A DNA stretch of 64,000 bases from Marichromatium bheemlicum (GTDB taxonomy: Bacteria; Pseudomonadota; Gammaproteobacteria; Chromatiales; Chromatiaceae): contig NZ_JAAXKX010000006.1 of assembly GCF_012276755.1 (NCBI RefSeq), forward strand, positions 1 to 64,000, in the 5' to 3' direction. The first letter of the stretch is position 1. The number at the start of each line of letters is the position of its first letter. The notes under the pieces are model-generated. The model had not been told where the DNA came from. It ran no database searches and saw nothing but the letters and a program-made list of their open reading frames with translations. This document shows, in pieces, positions 44,723 through 53,308 of this stretch. The position numbers and the translations under genes were made by a program.

Positions 44723-46657
44723 TCAGAACCGCCCCTCGACCCCGAGATAGACGGCACGTCCGACCAGCAGCAGGTCGTCGTCGCGCACGTCGAACAGGTT
44801 GTCGACGCCGAGGCGCAGGTCGAGCCCGGCGACCAGCGGACGCGACAGGTCGAGGTTCCACACCCCGGTGCCCTTCTCGCGCCCGGAGACCGAGTCAAGC
44901 ACCCCGAGGCTGTAGTCGCCGACCAGGCTCACCCCCAGGTCCCAGGGGCGATAGTCGTAGTCGAGGGTGGCGACCAGACGGTGGCGCGGCCGGTCCTGGA
45001 GGCGGGCATCGGCCTCGGTGTCGTTGGCATCGAGATAGCTGTACTGCAACCCGACCCCGAGATCGGCGCTCGGGCGCCAGTCGAGCGCGGTCTCGACGCC
45101 CTGCAGCCGTGCCGTACCGATGTTGGCGTACTGATAGATCGGCTTGCCGTCGGCGCGACGAGCGATGGTGTGCACGTCGATCAGGTCGTCGACCCAGTTG
45201 CGGAAGACCCCCAGGCTCGCCTGCCAGGCGCCCCAGTGTCCCTCGACCCCGAGATCCAGGCTGGTCGACTGCTCGGGCTCCAGGTCGGGGTTGCCGAGCC
45301 GGGTGAACCTCGGCTTGGCGACATCGACATAGAGATCGCGCACCGTCGGCACCCGATAGCCCTGGCCGAGCTGGGCGCGCAGCCGCAGCCCGCGCTCAGC
45401 GCCGTCGAACAGCCTGTAGACGGCGCCGAGGCTGCCGGTGGCGCGGTCGTCGAACTGGTCCGAGGCGTCGTAGCGGCCGCCGAGCACCAGCTCCAGGCGC
45501 GACGAGACCTGCCACTGGTCCTGCAGATAGAAGGCCGAGTCATCGATGGTCGATTCCGAGCCGAGGGTGAGGATGCCATCGCGCTCGACCTCGTAGACCC
45601 CCTCGCCGCTGTCGATGGTGTTGCCCTCGAAGGCCTCCTGGCGGTACTCGGCGCCGAGGGTGAGATGGTGGTCGTCCCAGGGACGCCAGCCGAACTGCCC
45701 CTCGACCACCGTACGCACCACCGCGACCTCGTCGAAGTCGATCAGCCGGCCGCTGGACTCATCACTGAGCTCGCGATCCTTGTCGAGTTCGGAGCGATAG
45801 ACACGCAGCCGCCCGTCGCGCTCGCCGTCGTCGTACTCGAGCGCGAGCGCGAGATCGGTGCGGGTGTCGTCTTCATCGGTGCGCTGCAGCCCGCCCTTGC
45901 CGGCCAGGGTGCTGTAGGCGCTGTCGCTCTGCAGATAGGCGAGATCGGCCACCAGCCGCCAGTCCGGGGCGAGACGCCAGTCGACACCGAGGGCGAAGCG
46001 GTTGAAGCGCTCACGCTCGATCTGGGTCTCGCCGTCGTCGAGGGCGACCTCGCCCTGATCGATCGTCGTCCCCGTGAGCGACACCCCTAGCCCGGGCAGC
46101 GGGGTGATCACCCCATAGACATCACCCTCACAGCGCGAGCCGTCGTCGAGTTCATAGCCGGTACAGCGGGCGCGCCAGTCGAGCCGGGGCGCGGTGGGGT
46201 CGCGGGTGATGACGTTGATCACCCCGCCAAGCGCGTCGGCGCCGTAGAGGGTACTGCCCGGACCGCGCACGATCTCGACGCGCTCGATATCGGCCAAGGG
46301 GATGCGATCGAGTTCGTGTTTCTGCGAGGGCTCGGCGGCGACCCGGCGACCGTCGATCAGGATCAGCGTCTGCTCGTTGGAGAAACCGCGGATCGAGACC
46401 GTCTCGCGGGTCCCCTTGCGCTGCAGATGGACCCCCTGGGCCAGCGGTAACACGTCGCCGAGCCGACTGGCGTCGTGACGCTCGATGGTGTCGCGATCGA
46501 GCACCTGCACCGCCGTCGGCACCCGCTCGAGGGAGGTCTGCGAGCGGGTGGCGGTGACGCTGATCGGCCCCAGCTCGACGACCGGCTCGGCCAGCGCCGA
46601 GGCGGCCCCCAAGGCACCACAGATCCCCAGCGCCAACGAACCATGGACTCGGCTCAT
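44723..46657 (-). CDS. TonB-dependent outer-membrane receptor (heme/metal chelate class)
   Basis: This 644-aa protein has a signal peptide, a plug domain starting GPISVTATRSQTSLERVPTAVQVLDRD, and a beta-barrel with the final aromatic Phe. Plug and barrel motifs such as VSIRGFSNEQTLILIDGRR, IPLADIERVEIVRGPGSTLYG and YRVPTVRDLYVDVAK...GNPDLEPEQS are normal for the family. The latter pair resembles the FRAP/NPNL region of heme receptors, but this is also seen in others. It is cotranscribed after the sensor-like gene with a 4-bp overlap and convergent with hemP, so heme is the best guess for its cargo. Confidence 0.85.
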   Translation of the reverse strand: MSRVHGSLALGICGALGAASALAEPVVELGPISVTATRSQTSLERVPTAVQVLDRDTIERHDASRLGDVLPLAQGVHLQRKGTRETVSIRGFSNEQTLILIDGRRVAAEPSQKHELDRIPLADIERVEIVRGPGSTLYGADALGGVINVITRDPTAPRLDWRARCTGYELDDGSRCEGDVYGVITPLPGLGVSLTGTTIDQGEVALDDGETQIERERFNRFALGVDWRLAPDWRLVADLAYLQSDSAYSTLAGKGGLQRTDEDDTRTDLALALEYDDGERDGRLRVYRSELDKDRELSDESSGRLIDFDEVAVVRTVVEGQFGWRPWDDHHLTLGAEYRQEAFEGNTIDSGEGVYEVERDGILTLGSESTIDDSAFYLQDQWQVSSRLELVLGGRYDASDQFDDRATGSLGAVYRLFDGAERGLRLRAQLGQGYRVPTVRDLYVDVAKPRFTRLGNPDLEPEQSTSLDLGVEGHWGAWQASLGVFRNWVDDLIDVHTIARRADGKPIYQYANIGTARLQGVETALDWRPSADLGVGLQYSYLDANDTEADARLQDRPRHRLVATLDYDYRPWDLGVSLVGDYSLGVLDSVSGREKGTGVWNLDLSRPLVAGLDLRLGVDNLFDVRDDDLLLVGRAVYLGVEGRF

Positions 46658-47112
46658 CGTCGATCCCCCGCCGCCTCGCCGCCCACCAAGCGGGCGAACT
46701 GCTCGGCGTTGGTGAGTGCACGCAATCGCACCAGCGCCTCGATCCGCAGCTCGGTGATCTCGCGTTCGAGCCGCGCCAGCTCGTCAAGTTCAGAAGCAAG
46801 CTCCGCGACCGTCGCGCCATCTTCGAGCACCGCCGCACGCAACTGCCGCTCGAGAACCAGGGCACGCTCGACCCGCGGCAGGATCTGCGGCGGATAGACC
46901 GTCAACAGCTCTTGTTGGACCCGGGCGCGCTGCGCCGGCGGCAGCTCCAGGATCGCGACCGGCAGCTGCGTGTGGGGCAGCGAGAGCAGTTCGACCTCGT
47001 GCATGGTGGCGTGGTGGTCGTCTGCCAGCATCTGGGCCGGCTCCTGTGCCTGGACCGGGACGACGCCGAGCGCGCACAACAGCGCCAACGTCCGGGGACT
47101 GGGGATGGACAT
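46654..47112 (-). CDS. periplasmic CpxP/CnrX-like metal-sensor or chaperone protein
   Basis: This 152-aa protein has a signal peptide (LALLCALGVVPVQA) and a His-rich N-terminal segment (LADDHHATMHEVE). Helical repeats follow (LERQLRAAVLEDGATVAELASELDELARLEREITELRIEALVRLRALTNAEQF), typical of the CpxP/Spy/ZraP/CnrX group. These proteins bind metals or unfolded proteins. It begins with an excellent AAAGGAGG site and precedes the receptor gene with an ATGA overlap. Confidence 0.75.
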   Translation of the reverse strand: MSIPSPRTLALLCALGVVPVQAQEPAQMLADDHHATMHEVELLSLPHTQLPVAILELPPAQRARVQQELLTVYPPQILPRVERALVLERQLRAAVLEDGATVAELASELDELARLEREITELRIEALVRLRALTNAEQFARLVGGEAAGDRR

Positions 47113-47172
47113 GATCGGGCCTCCTTTAGGCGGGGCATCTAGCTAGAAAGGGGCCGATCAAGGTAAATTAAC

Positions 47173-47185
47173 GATAACTATTCTC
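47173..47185 (-). promoter_or_regulatory. Fur-like 6-1-6 site upstream of the receptor operon
   Basis: GATAACTATTCTC fits the 6-1-6 half-site pattern GATAAT-n-ATTATC with two mismatches. It lies about 60 bp before the sensor-like gene start. Confidence 0.5.
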
Positions 47186-47213
47186 AAATGCGAGATATCA
47201 ATGGTCAGGGATA

Positions 47214-47628
47214 GCGGTCAGCTTTCAGTCGCCAGAGAGGGTGAACCGCAAAGCCGCGAAGAACGCGAAGAGAAGACAGGCTTTCTGCCGTCAGCCGCCA
47301 GCGAGAGGAGCAGGCTCGTCTCGTATCGCCAAGGTTGACCGCAAACCGACACTGGAGGCTGCCTGTTAACGATGGGAGGGGACAGTCACCAGCGACCAGC
47401 CACCAGTGAGTGTTGACCTCAACGACTGGCGCAGGGCACGAGAGGCTTTACTGCTGCCTGTCGTTCCCAGGAAAGGGAGGACAATGCGGAGGACGCCCCC
47501 TCGCCAGACGACGCCTGGAAACCGCTCGCATGTCCCCTTTCGCGTTCTTTGCGGTTTACCCTCTCCGGCATCTGATGGCTGGCAACTGGTGGCTGATGGC
47601 TGGTCGCTGTCAGCTGAAACCCCTTGCT
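47214..47628. repeat. inverted copies of a composite intergenic repeat
   Basis: The left copy (47214-47272, +) and the right copy (47524-47628, -) both read CAGCT...CCAG-rich stretch, then AGAGGGT(G/A)AACCGCAAAG and GCGAAG-type A/G units. The middle region contains several further CCAGC(C/G)ACCAG units near 47388-47412. The only open frame across it (reading SPFAFFAVYPL) is the typical artefact of such elements. It fills most of the 579-bp gap between the receptor operon and DUF2325. A third partial copy lies at 49977-50012. Confidence 0.7.
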
Positions 47629-47633
47629 TTCTC

Positions 47634-47652
47634 GTTAATGAGAATTATTATT
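47634..47652 (+). promoter_or_regulatory. strong Fur box upstream of the DUF2325 gene
   Basis: The 19-bp site GTTAATGAGAATTATTATT matches the Fur consensus at 15 of 19 positions and ends 39 bp before the ATG. It indicates iron control of the downstream gene. Confidence 0.75.
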
Positions 47653-47691
47653 GACTCCATCTCGAACCACCTCACGCCGAAGGAGTCCGGC

Positions 47692-48954
47692 ATGTGCGAG
47701 CCTCGACCCTCCCTCTCCTCCGCCACCATCGCGACACCGATCGTGCCCCCCGCGTCAGGACAACGCGCCTCCAGCCGACGACGTAAGCTGTGGGACCTTG
47801 CGCACAAGTTCCACTGTCCGGTGATCGGCACCTGCCTGCACGTCGACGAGCTGCGCGAGATCGCGCGCAAGAGCGGGGTGCGCCAGCACGCACACGCCAG
47901 CGACTTCGACATCCATGTGCGCTGTGTCGCCGCCGCCGAGCAGCGCGGACCGCTCTCCCAGGCCACCCACAAGGCGCTCGAACGCAAGCACGCGCGGATG
48001 ATCAAACGCTTCGCCCGGGCCAAGGACAGCGAACAGGTCGCCGTGCTCTGGGAGCAGGCCCGCGCCGAGGGCGAGATCCCCGGGGCCTTCTGGGCACTGA
48101 TGACCCACCCCCATGCCGACGCCATGCTCTGCGTGCGTGCCTACGAGGACGTGCACATGCTCTCGCACCAGATCGGTGCCGGACTGGGCGCCGATCTGCG
48201 CGCGCTGCGCGAGGCCCGCGCCCAGCTCGACCGCGCCCAGCGCGACGCCGCCGAGCGCGAGCGTCGGCTCAACCGCAGCCTCGGCGAGCGCGAGACCCGT
48301 ATCGAGCACCTCGAACAGACCCTCGAACAACGCCAAGGGCTGGAGCGCGCCCTCGAACGCGCCGAGGACGAACTCACGGCATTGCGCGATCAGGACCTGA
48401 TTGCCAACCTCGACGAAGAGCGGCGCCGGGCCGAGCAGGCCAGCGCCCGGGTCGCCACCCTGGAGGCACAGCTCGAACGCGAGCGGGCACACCGTGATGC
48501 CCTGGCCGAGCGGCTGACCCAGCGCGAGCACCGCGTGCGCCAGCTCGAACAACGACTCGCACACCTCGAACGGCAACACGGCTGTGGTGATTGCGCCGCC
48601 GAGGGAGACCCGGCCCCGGATCTCGACGGTCGCTGCATCCTCTGTGTCGGCGGCCTCAGCTCGATGGCCAGCCGCTATCGCACGCTGGTGACACGCTGCA
48701 ACGGTGAGCTGATTCGTCACGACGGCGGACTGGAGGACAATCGTCAGCGCCTCGAATCCCTGCTGGCCAAGGCCGATGCGGTCATCTGTCCCGCCGACAA
48801 CTGCAGCCACGACGCCTATCAGCGCACCAAGCGCTTCTGCAAACGCATGGCCAAGCCCTGTGTACTGCTCGAACGCTCCAGCGTCGATGCCTTCGCCCGA
48901 GCCATCGCCGATCTCGTCGAGGTCCAACCCGCCACGGCGCGCCCTGCCGCCTAA
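47692..48954 (+). CDS. DUF2325 protein with long coiled coil
   Basis: This 420-aa protein has an N-terminal globular part with WDLAHKFHCPVIGTCLHVDELR, a long coiled coil (about residues 175-310, rich in Glu/Arg/Leu heptads) and a C-terminal DUF2325 domain. That domain reads ILCVGGLSSMASRYRTLVTRCNGELIRHDGG and DAVICPADNCSHDAYQRTKRFCKRMAKPCVLLE. Conserved Cys/His residues hint at metal or nucleotide binding. The ATG at 47692 has an AAGGAG site 7 nt upstream; reading further up enters repeat DNA. The Fur box ties it to iron. The function of DUF2325 is unknown. Confidence 0.85.
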   Translation: MCEPRPSLSSATIATPIVPPASGQRASSRRRKLWDLAHKFHCPVIGTCLHVDELREIARKSGVRQHAHASDFDIHVRCVAAAEQRGPLSQATHKALERKHARMIKRFARAKDSEQVAVLWEQARAEGEIPGAFWALMTHPHADAMLCVRAYEDVHMLSHQIGAGLGADLRALREARAQLDRAQRDAAERERRLNRSLGERETRIEHLEQTLEQRQGLERALERAEDELTALRDQDLIANLDEERRRAEQASARVATLEAQLERERAHRDALAERLTQREHRVRQLEQRLAHLERQHGCGDCAAEGDPAPDLDGRCILCVGGLSSMASRYRTLVTRCNGELIRHDGGLEDNRQRLESLLAKADAVICPADNCSHDAYQRTKRFCKRMAKPCVLLERSSVDAFARAIADLVEVQPATARPAA

Positions 48955-48959
48955 GCCCT

Positions 48960-48983
48960 ACGGCGGGGCCACCGCCCCGCCGT
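48960..48983 (+). terminator. 10-bp stem hairpin after the DUF2325 gene
   Basis: ACGGCGGGGC and GCCCCGCCGT (48960-48969 and 48974-48983) pair around a CACC loop, just after the stop codon. It may end the transcript or modulate readthrough into the HD-GYP gene. Confidence 0.5.
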
Positions 48984-49004
48984 CCACCGTCGTCCAGGAC
49001 CCCG

Positions 49005-49670
49005 ATGATCCCCGAACTCGTTCGTATCCATGACGTCGTCGACGTCGTGATCAGCACCCTCAACGCCCGTGACCCCTACACCTCCGAGCATTCCTTCCGG
49101 GTGGCGCTCTACTCCGAACTGCTCTCCGAGCAGATGTCGCTACCCGTCACCATCCACCAGCGACTGCACATCGCCGCCCATCTGCACGACATCGGCAAGG
49201 TCGGCGTGCCCGACGGCATCCTCAACAAGCCCGGTCGACTCACCGAGGTCGAGAAGCTGCAGATTCAGCTCCACCCGCGCATCGGCTTCGACATCCTCCA
49301 GCGCCTGCCGACCTTCCGCGAGGTCGCGCGCATCGTCCTCCACCATCACGAACGCATCGATGGACGTGGCTACCCCAACCGGCTGCGCGGTGAGCAGATC
49401 CCGCTCGAATCACGCATCATCGCCGTGGCCGACGCCTTCGACGCCATGACCTCGGAGCGCCCCTATCGTCGTGGCATGCCTGCCGACCTCGCCGCCGAGG
49501 AGATCGTCCGCCACGCCGGCGACCAGTTCGACCCCGAGGTGGTCGGCCACTTCGAGCGCGTCTTCGACCAACTCGCTAACCACATCGAGTACGCGCGCGA
49601 CAGCAACCGCCTGCCCGGCGAGCCCGACCACGACAGCCTGATGCACTCGCGCATCGCCACTGCGGCCTGA
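49005..49670 (+). CDS. HD-GYP domain phosphodiesterase
   Basis: This 221-aa protein is essentially one HD-GYP domain: SEHSFRVALYSELL, HIAAHLHDIGKVGVPDGILNKPGRLT (HD) and HHHERIDGRGYPNRL (HHE...GYP), then AVADAFDAMTS. Such enzymes degrade cyclic-di-GMP with a di- or tri-metal, often Fe, site. No sensor domain is attached. It lies 50 bp downstream of DUF2325 and may be cotranscribed with it. Confidence 0.93.
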   Translation: MIPELVRIHDVVDVVISTLNARDPYTSEHSFRVALYSELLSEQMSLPVTIHQRLHIAAHLHDIGKVGVPDGILNKPGRLTEVEKLQIQLHPRIGFDILQRLPTFREVARIVLHHHERIDGRGYPNRLRGEQIPLESRIIAVADAFDAMTSERPYRRGMPADLAAEEIVRHAGDQFDPEVVGHFERVFDQLANHIEYARDSNRLPGEPDHDSLMHSRIATAA

Positions 49671-49707
49671 TCGGATAGCGGGGAGGCGGGTTCAAACCGC
49701 CAGCGCT

Positions 49708-49867
49708 GTAGGTTGGGCTGCCCACCGATGCGCTGCCCCAGCAATCGCACGGTGGCCTTTGATCGGTGGGCAACCCAACACTGTAGTGGACCTCTCGCGG
49801 GCATCGACGTCAGCCATGAGACCTTGACGAAGATGTTGGGTTGCCGCGCAGCAGCAGCCCAACCTAC
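49708..49867. repeat. GTAGGTTGGG-type dispersed intergenic repeat pair
   Basis: Element A (49708-49780) runs from GTAGGTTGGGCTGCCCACCG to CGGTGGGCAACCCAACA and can fold on itself. Element B (49834-49867) runs from TGTTGGGTTGCC to AGCCCAACCTAC in the opposite orientation. Such elements are common in environmental proteobacteria. No gene is seen in the 495-bp gap 49671-50165. Confidence 0.65.
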
Positions 49868-49935
49868 CGCTTCTTAGTACTACAGCCGCACATTTTTACG
49901 GCGGCCCAGCCCCTCGCGCTCGATAATGACTCTAA

Positions 49936-49952
49936 AAAGGGACACCCATTTA
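49936..49952 (+). repeat. single copy of RAYT-associated repeat motif
   Basis: AAAGGGACACCCATTTA matches at 16 of 17 positions the start of the 23-bp tandem repeat found upstream of the RAYT transposase fragment at 54.5 kb. Confidence 0.55.
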
Positions 49953-49976
49953 TCAAACGGCTGAACGCCAACCACA

Positions 49977-50012
49977 CGAACCCTTCGCGCCCTTCGCGAC
50001 TTTGCGGTTCAC
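49977..50012 (-). repeat. partial copy of the AACCGCAAAG-type intergenic repeat
   Basis: Read on the minus strand this stretch is GTGAACCGCAAAG followed by TCGCGAAGGGCGCGAAGGG, the same type of unit as at 47.2 and 47.5 kb. An open frame through it gives NRKVAKGAKG, the usual artefact of this element. Confidence 0.6.
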
Positions 50013-50165
50013 ATCTTCTGGCGGCTGACCACCGCCCGCCTCACCCCTCGACAACCGGCCGGCGCCTCGTATCATGGGGAGCGGTCGCACCAGCGCGGTG
50101 CGTCGAGACATGAGGGGGCGAGGACCTATGGCCAGACAGCATCCAACCGAGACGGGGTCGCGCTG

Positions 50166-51992
50166 ATGTGCGGGATCGCCGGTTTCATCCTGCGCGCCGG
50201 GATCGAGCCCGCGCCCGGCACGCTCGAGCGCATGATCGAGCGGCTCGGACACCGCGGCCCGGACGACAGCGGGCTCTATCGCGAGGGCGCGGTGGGGCTG
50301 GCGCAATCGCGGCTGTCGATCATCGGGCTGGAGACCGGGCACCAGCCGCTGCTCGCGCCCGCCGACGGGCTGGCGCTAGTGGCCAACGGCGAGGTCTACA
50401 ACTATCGCGAGCTCAACGCCGCGCTCGGCGCCGCCGGGCGGGTGGCGCGCACCGGCTCGGACTCCGAGACCATCCTCCACGCCTACGCGGTGCACGGACT
50501 CGACGCGCTCGAACGGCTGCGCGGCATGTACGCCTTCGCGCTACACGACCGTCGGCGCGAGCGGCTGATCCTCGCCCGCGACCGGCTCGGCATCAAACCG
50601 CTGTTCTACGCCCGGCTGCCCGACCGGGTGGTGTTCGCCTCCGAGCTCAAGGCGCTGCTCGCGCTGCTGCCCGAGTCGCCGCGGGTCTCGGCCCCGGCAC
50701 TGCGCCAGTTCCTGCATCACCAGTTCGCCGCCGGCGAGGACACCCTGATCGAGGGCGTGCGCCGCGTCCCGCCGGGCGAGGCACTGGTGATCGACCCCGA
50801 GCTCAACCTCACCCATCACCGCTACTGGTCGGCGCGGCGCGTCGCCCCGCGCGACATCGGCCCCGAGTACGCCAGCTACGAGCTCGGCGAGCGGCTCGAC
50901 GCGGCGATGCGCGAGCACATGCGCGCCGACGTGCCCTTCGGCCTGTTCCTCTCCGGCGGGGTCGACTCGGCGGTGCTCGCCGCCCTGCTCCACCGCCACG
51001 GCGCCGGGCGCATCCACAGCTTCTCGGTCGGCTATCGCGGCACCCGCATGGCCGACGAACTCGATGCCGCCGAGCGGGTCGCGGCGCACTTCGGCTTCGA
51101 GCATCACCGTCTGGAGCTGGAGCTGGATCAGGTCTTCGGTCGCATCCCCCACAGCATCTGGGCCGCCGACGAACTGATGCGCGACTATGCCTGTCTGCCG
51201 ACCTCGATCCTCGCCGAGCAGGCCAGCGCCGAACTCAAGGTGGTGTTCTCCGGCGAGGGCGGCGACGAGGTGTTCGGCGGTTATGGCCGCTACCGCCCGC
51301 CGCGGCTGGAGCGCTGGGGCAAGGGGCTGCTGCGTCCCGGCAGCGGCGGCTTCCGCACCCGGGGACAGTGGGCCGGACGCTGGCAACGGGCGCTGTACGG
51401 TGCGGCGCTCGCGACCGTCGAGCCGCCCGATCGCGCCCCCTTCGTCGCCGCCTGGCAGGCCACCCCCGGCGACTGGTCCGACCTGCAGCGACGTCAGTAC
51501 ACCGACCTGGTGACCGCGCTGCCCGACAACCTGCTGGTGAAGACCGACCGCATGCTGATGGGCTTCGGCGTCGAGGGCCGGGTGCCCTTCCTCGACCACC
51601 GTCTGGTCGAGTTCGGGCTGGCGCTACCCGACACGCTCAAGACCCGCGACGGCAACGGCAAGTGGCTGCTCAAGCGCTGGGCCGAGCCGCTGCTGCCGCC
51701 GGGGCACCTGAGCGCGCCCAAGCGCGGCTTCCACGTCCCGGTCGGCGACTGGCTCGGAGGCGAGCGCGCCGCCCGGGTCGGCGAGCTGCTGGCGCGCAAC
51801 GACGGCATCCGCACCTGGTTCCGCCCCGAGGCCCTGCCCGCGCTGGTTGCCGCGCGCCGCGCCGGGCACGGCGGCGGGCGCGAGCTGTTCGGGCTGCTGC
51901 AGTTCGCGATCTGGCACCGTCTGTTCATCGAGCGGCCGGGGCTCACGCCCGCCCCGCACGAGGACCCGCTCGACTGGATCGCGAGCGACTGA
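50166..51992 (+). CDS. asnB: glutamine-hydrolysing asparagine synthetase
   Basis: This 608-aa enzyme has an N-terminal glutaminase domain with the nucleophile Cys2 (MCGIAGFI), RLSIIGLETGHQP and NGEVYNYREL. The synthetase domain has the PP-loop LSGGVDSAVLAALL and VFSGEGGDEVFGGYGRY. The length is normal. Many AsnB proteins next to glycosyltransferases amidate surface polysaccharides or act in capsule loci. The glycosyltransferase gene downstream supports such a role, but ordinary Asn synthesis is also possible. Confidence 0.94.
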   Translation: MCGIAGFILRAGIEPAPGTLERMIERLGHRGPDDSGLYREGAVGLAQSRLSIIGLETGHQPLLAPADGLALVANGEVYNYRELNAALGAAGRVARTGSDSETILHAYAVHGLDALERLRGMYAFALHDRRRERLILARDRLGIKPLFYARLPDRVVFASELKALLALLPESPRVSAPALRQFLHHQFAAGEDTLIEGVRRVPPGEALVIDPELNLTHHRYWSARRVAPRDIGPEYASYELGERLDAAMREHMRADVPFGLFLSGGVDSAVLAALLHRHGAGRIHSFSVGYRGTRMADELDAAERVAAHFGFEHHRLELELDQVFGRIPHSIWAADELMRDYACLPTSILAEQASAELKVVFSGEGGDEVFGGYGRYRPPRLERWGKGLLRPGSGGFRTRGQWAGRWQRALYGAALATVEPPDRAPFVAAWQATPGDWSDLQRRQYTDLVTALPDNLLVKTDRMLMGFGVEGRVPFLDHRLVEFGLALPDTLKTRDGNGKWLLKRWAEPLLPPGHLSAPKRGFHVPVGDWLGGERAARVGELLARNDGIRTWFRPEALPALVAARRAGHGGGRELFGLLQFAIWHRLFIERPGLTPAPHEDPLDWIASD

Positions 51993-52135
51993 GTCCGCGC
52001 CACGCGCCGCTGGCCAAGCCGCGCGCGCTGGCGCAGAATGACCCCACAGGACCGCGTCCGCCGCGCGCCGCTGGCGGACGCCCGAGCACCACGGATGGCG
52101 CCCGATCGTCATCCGGCCACCGAGACCCGCGCCGC

Positions 52136-53254
52136 ATGACCGAGCCCGCACACATCGCCTGCTTCCTCTCCACCTCGGGACACAGCGGCGTCGACCGGCT
52201 CGCCCGTCACCTGCTGCCGGCGATCGCCCGCCGCGGCCACCGCGTCGACCTGCTCAAGGTGCGCGGCCACGGCCCCGAACTCACCGATCAGCCGCCGGGG
52301 CTGCGCATCATCGACCTCGGCACCCGCCACACCCTCGCCACCCTGCCCGCGCTGGTGCGCTATCTGCGCCGCGAGCGTCCCGACGTGCTGCTCTCCGACA
52401 AGGACAAGGTCAACCGTCTGGCACTCGCCGCGCGCGCACTGGCACGCACCCCGACCCGATTGGTGCTGCGCTCGGGGATCACCATCTCGGTCGATCTCGC
52501 CTCGCGCGGGCCGCTCGACCGCTGGGTGCAACGTCACTCGATGGGCTGGCTCTACCGCTTCGCCGATCGCGTGCTGGTGCCGAGCGTCGGCGCCGCCGAC
52601 GACATGGCCCGCTACACCGGCCTGCCGCGTGAGCGCATCCACCCGGTCGACTCGCCGATCGTCCCGGCGCGGCTGTTCACCGAGCAACAGCCACGTCCCG
52701 ATCACCCCTGGTTCGCCGACGACGCCCCGCCGCTCATCCTCAGCGTCGGCGAGCTGTGCAGCCGCAAGGACTTCGCCACCCTGCTGCGCGCCTTCGCCCG
52801 GGTGCGCGCCGAGCGCCCCTGCCGACTGATGATCCTCGGTCGCGGCAGCGCCCGCGAGCGCCTGCTGCGCCTCGCCGACGACCTCGGCGTCGGCGCCGAC
52901 TTCGCCCTCCCCGGCTTCGTCCCCGAGCCCTACGCCTACATGGCCCACGCCGCCCTGCTCGCCTTCTCCTCGCGCTGGGAGGGCCTGCCCTTCGTCCCCG
53001 TCGAGGCGCTGGCCGTCGGCACCCCGGTGGTCTCCACCGATTGCCCCAGCGGCCCGCGCGAGATCCTCCAGGACGGCCGCTACGGCCCCCTGGTCCCGGT
53101 CGGCGACGATGCAGCACTGGCCGAATCGATCAAGGCGACGCTGGATGATCCGTTGCCGAAGGCGGTGTTGCGGGAGGCGGCGGGGCGGTTTGAGATTGAG
53201 CGGGCGGTTGGGGGGTATTTGGGGGGGATGGAGCGACGCGCGGAGGATATGTAA
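52136..53254 (+). CDS. GT4-type glycosyltransferase
   Basis: This 372-aa protein has a GT-B fold: N-terminal ACFLSTSGHSGVDRLARHLLPAI and a C-terminal nucleotide-binding half with LILSVGELCSRKDFATLLRAF, LMILGRGSAR, GFVPEPYAYMAHAALLAFSSRWEGLPFVPVEALAVGTPVV. Glu residues in the E-x7-E pattern (EGLPFVPVE) fit retaining GT4 enzymes. The gene starts 143 bp after asnB; an envelope or exopolysaccharide role is likely. The last codons shift to unusual GC-poor use near the island border at 53.26 kb. Confidence 0.9.
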   Translation: MTEPAHIACFLSTSGHSGVDRLARHLLPAIARRGHRVDLLKVRGHGPELTDQPPGLRIIDLGTRHTLATLPALVRYLRRERPDVLLSDKDKVNRLALAARALARTPTRLVLRSGITISVDLASRGPLDRWVQRHSMGWLYRFADRVLVPSVGAADDMARYTGLPRERIHPVDSPIVPARLFTEQQPRPDHPWFADDAPPLILSVGELCSRKDFATLLRAFARVRAERPCRLMILGRGSARERLLRLADDLGVGADFALPGFVPEPYAYMAHAALLAFSSRWEGLPFVPVEALAVGTPVVSTDCPSGPREILQDGRYGPLVPVGDDAALAESIKATLDDPLPKAVLREAAGRFEIERAVGGYLGGMERRAEDM

Positions 53255-53308
53255 AAGCTCAATCAAATCCTTATCGGTCAGAGCGCTACCACAAAATCAA
53301 GGTGAAAA

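Noticed and set aside
47410..47691. N-terminal extension of the DUF2325 frame
   Set aside because: It reads through intergenic repeat DNA and the Fur box; the ATG at 47692 has a strong RBS.
50168..52135. Shifted + frame running through asnB into the glycosyltransferase
   Set aside because: Only the part from 52136 is real; the upstream part is an Arg/Ala-rich shadow of asnB.
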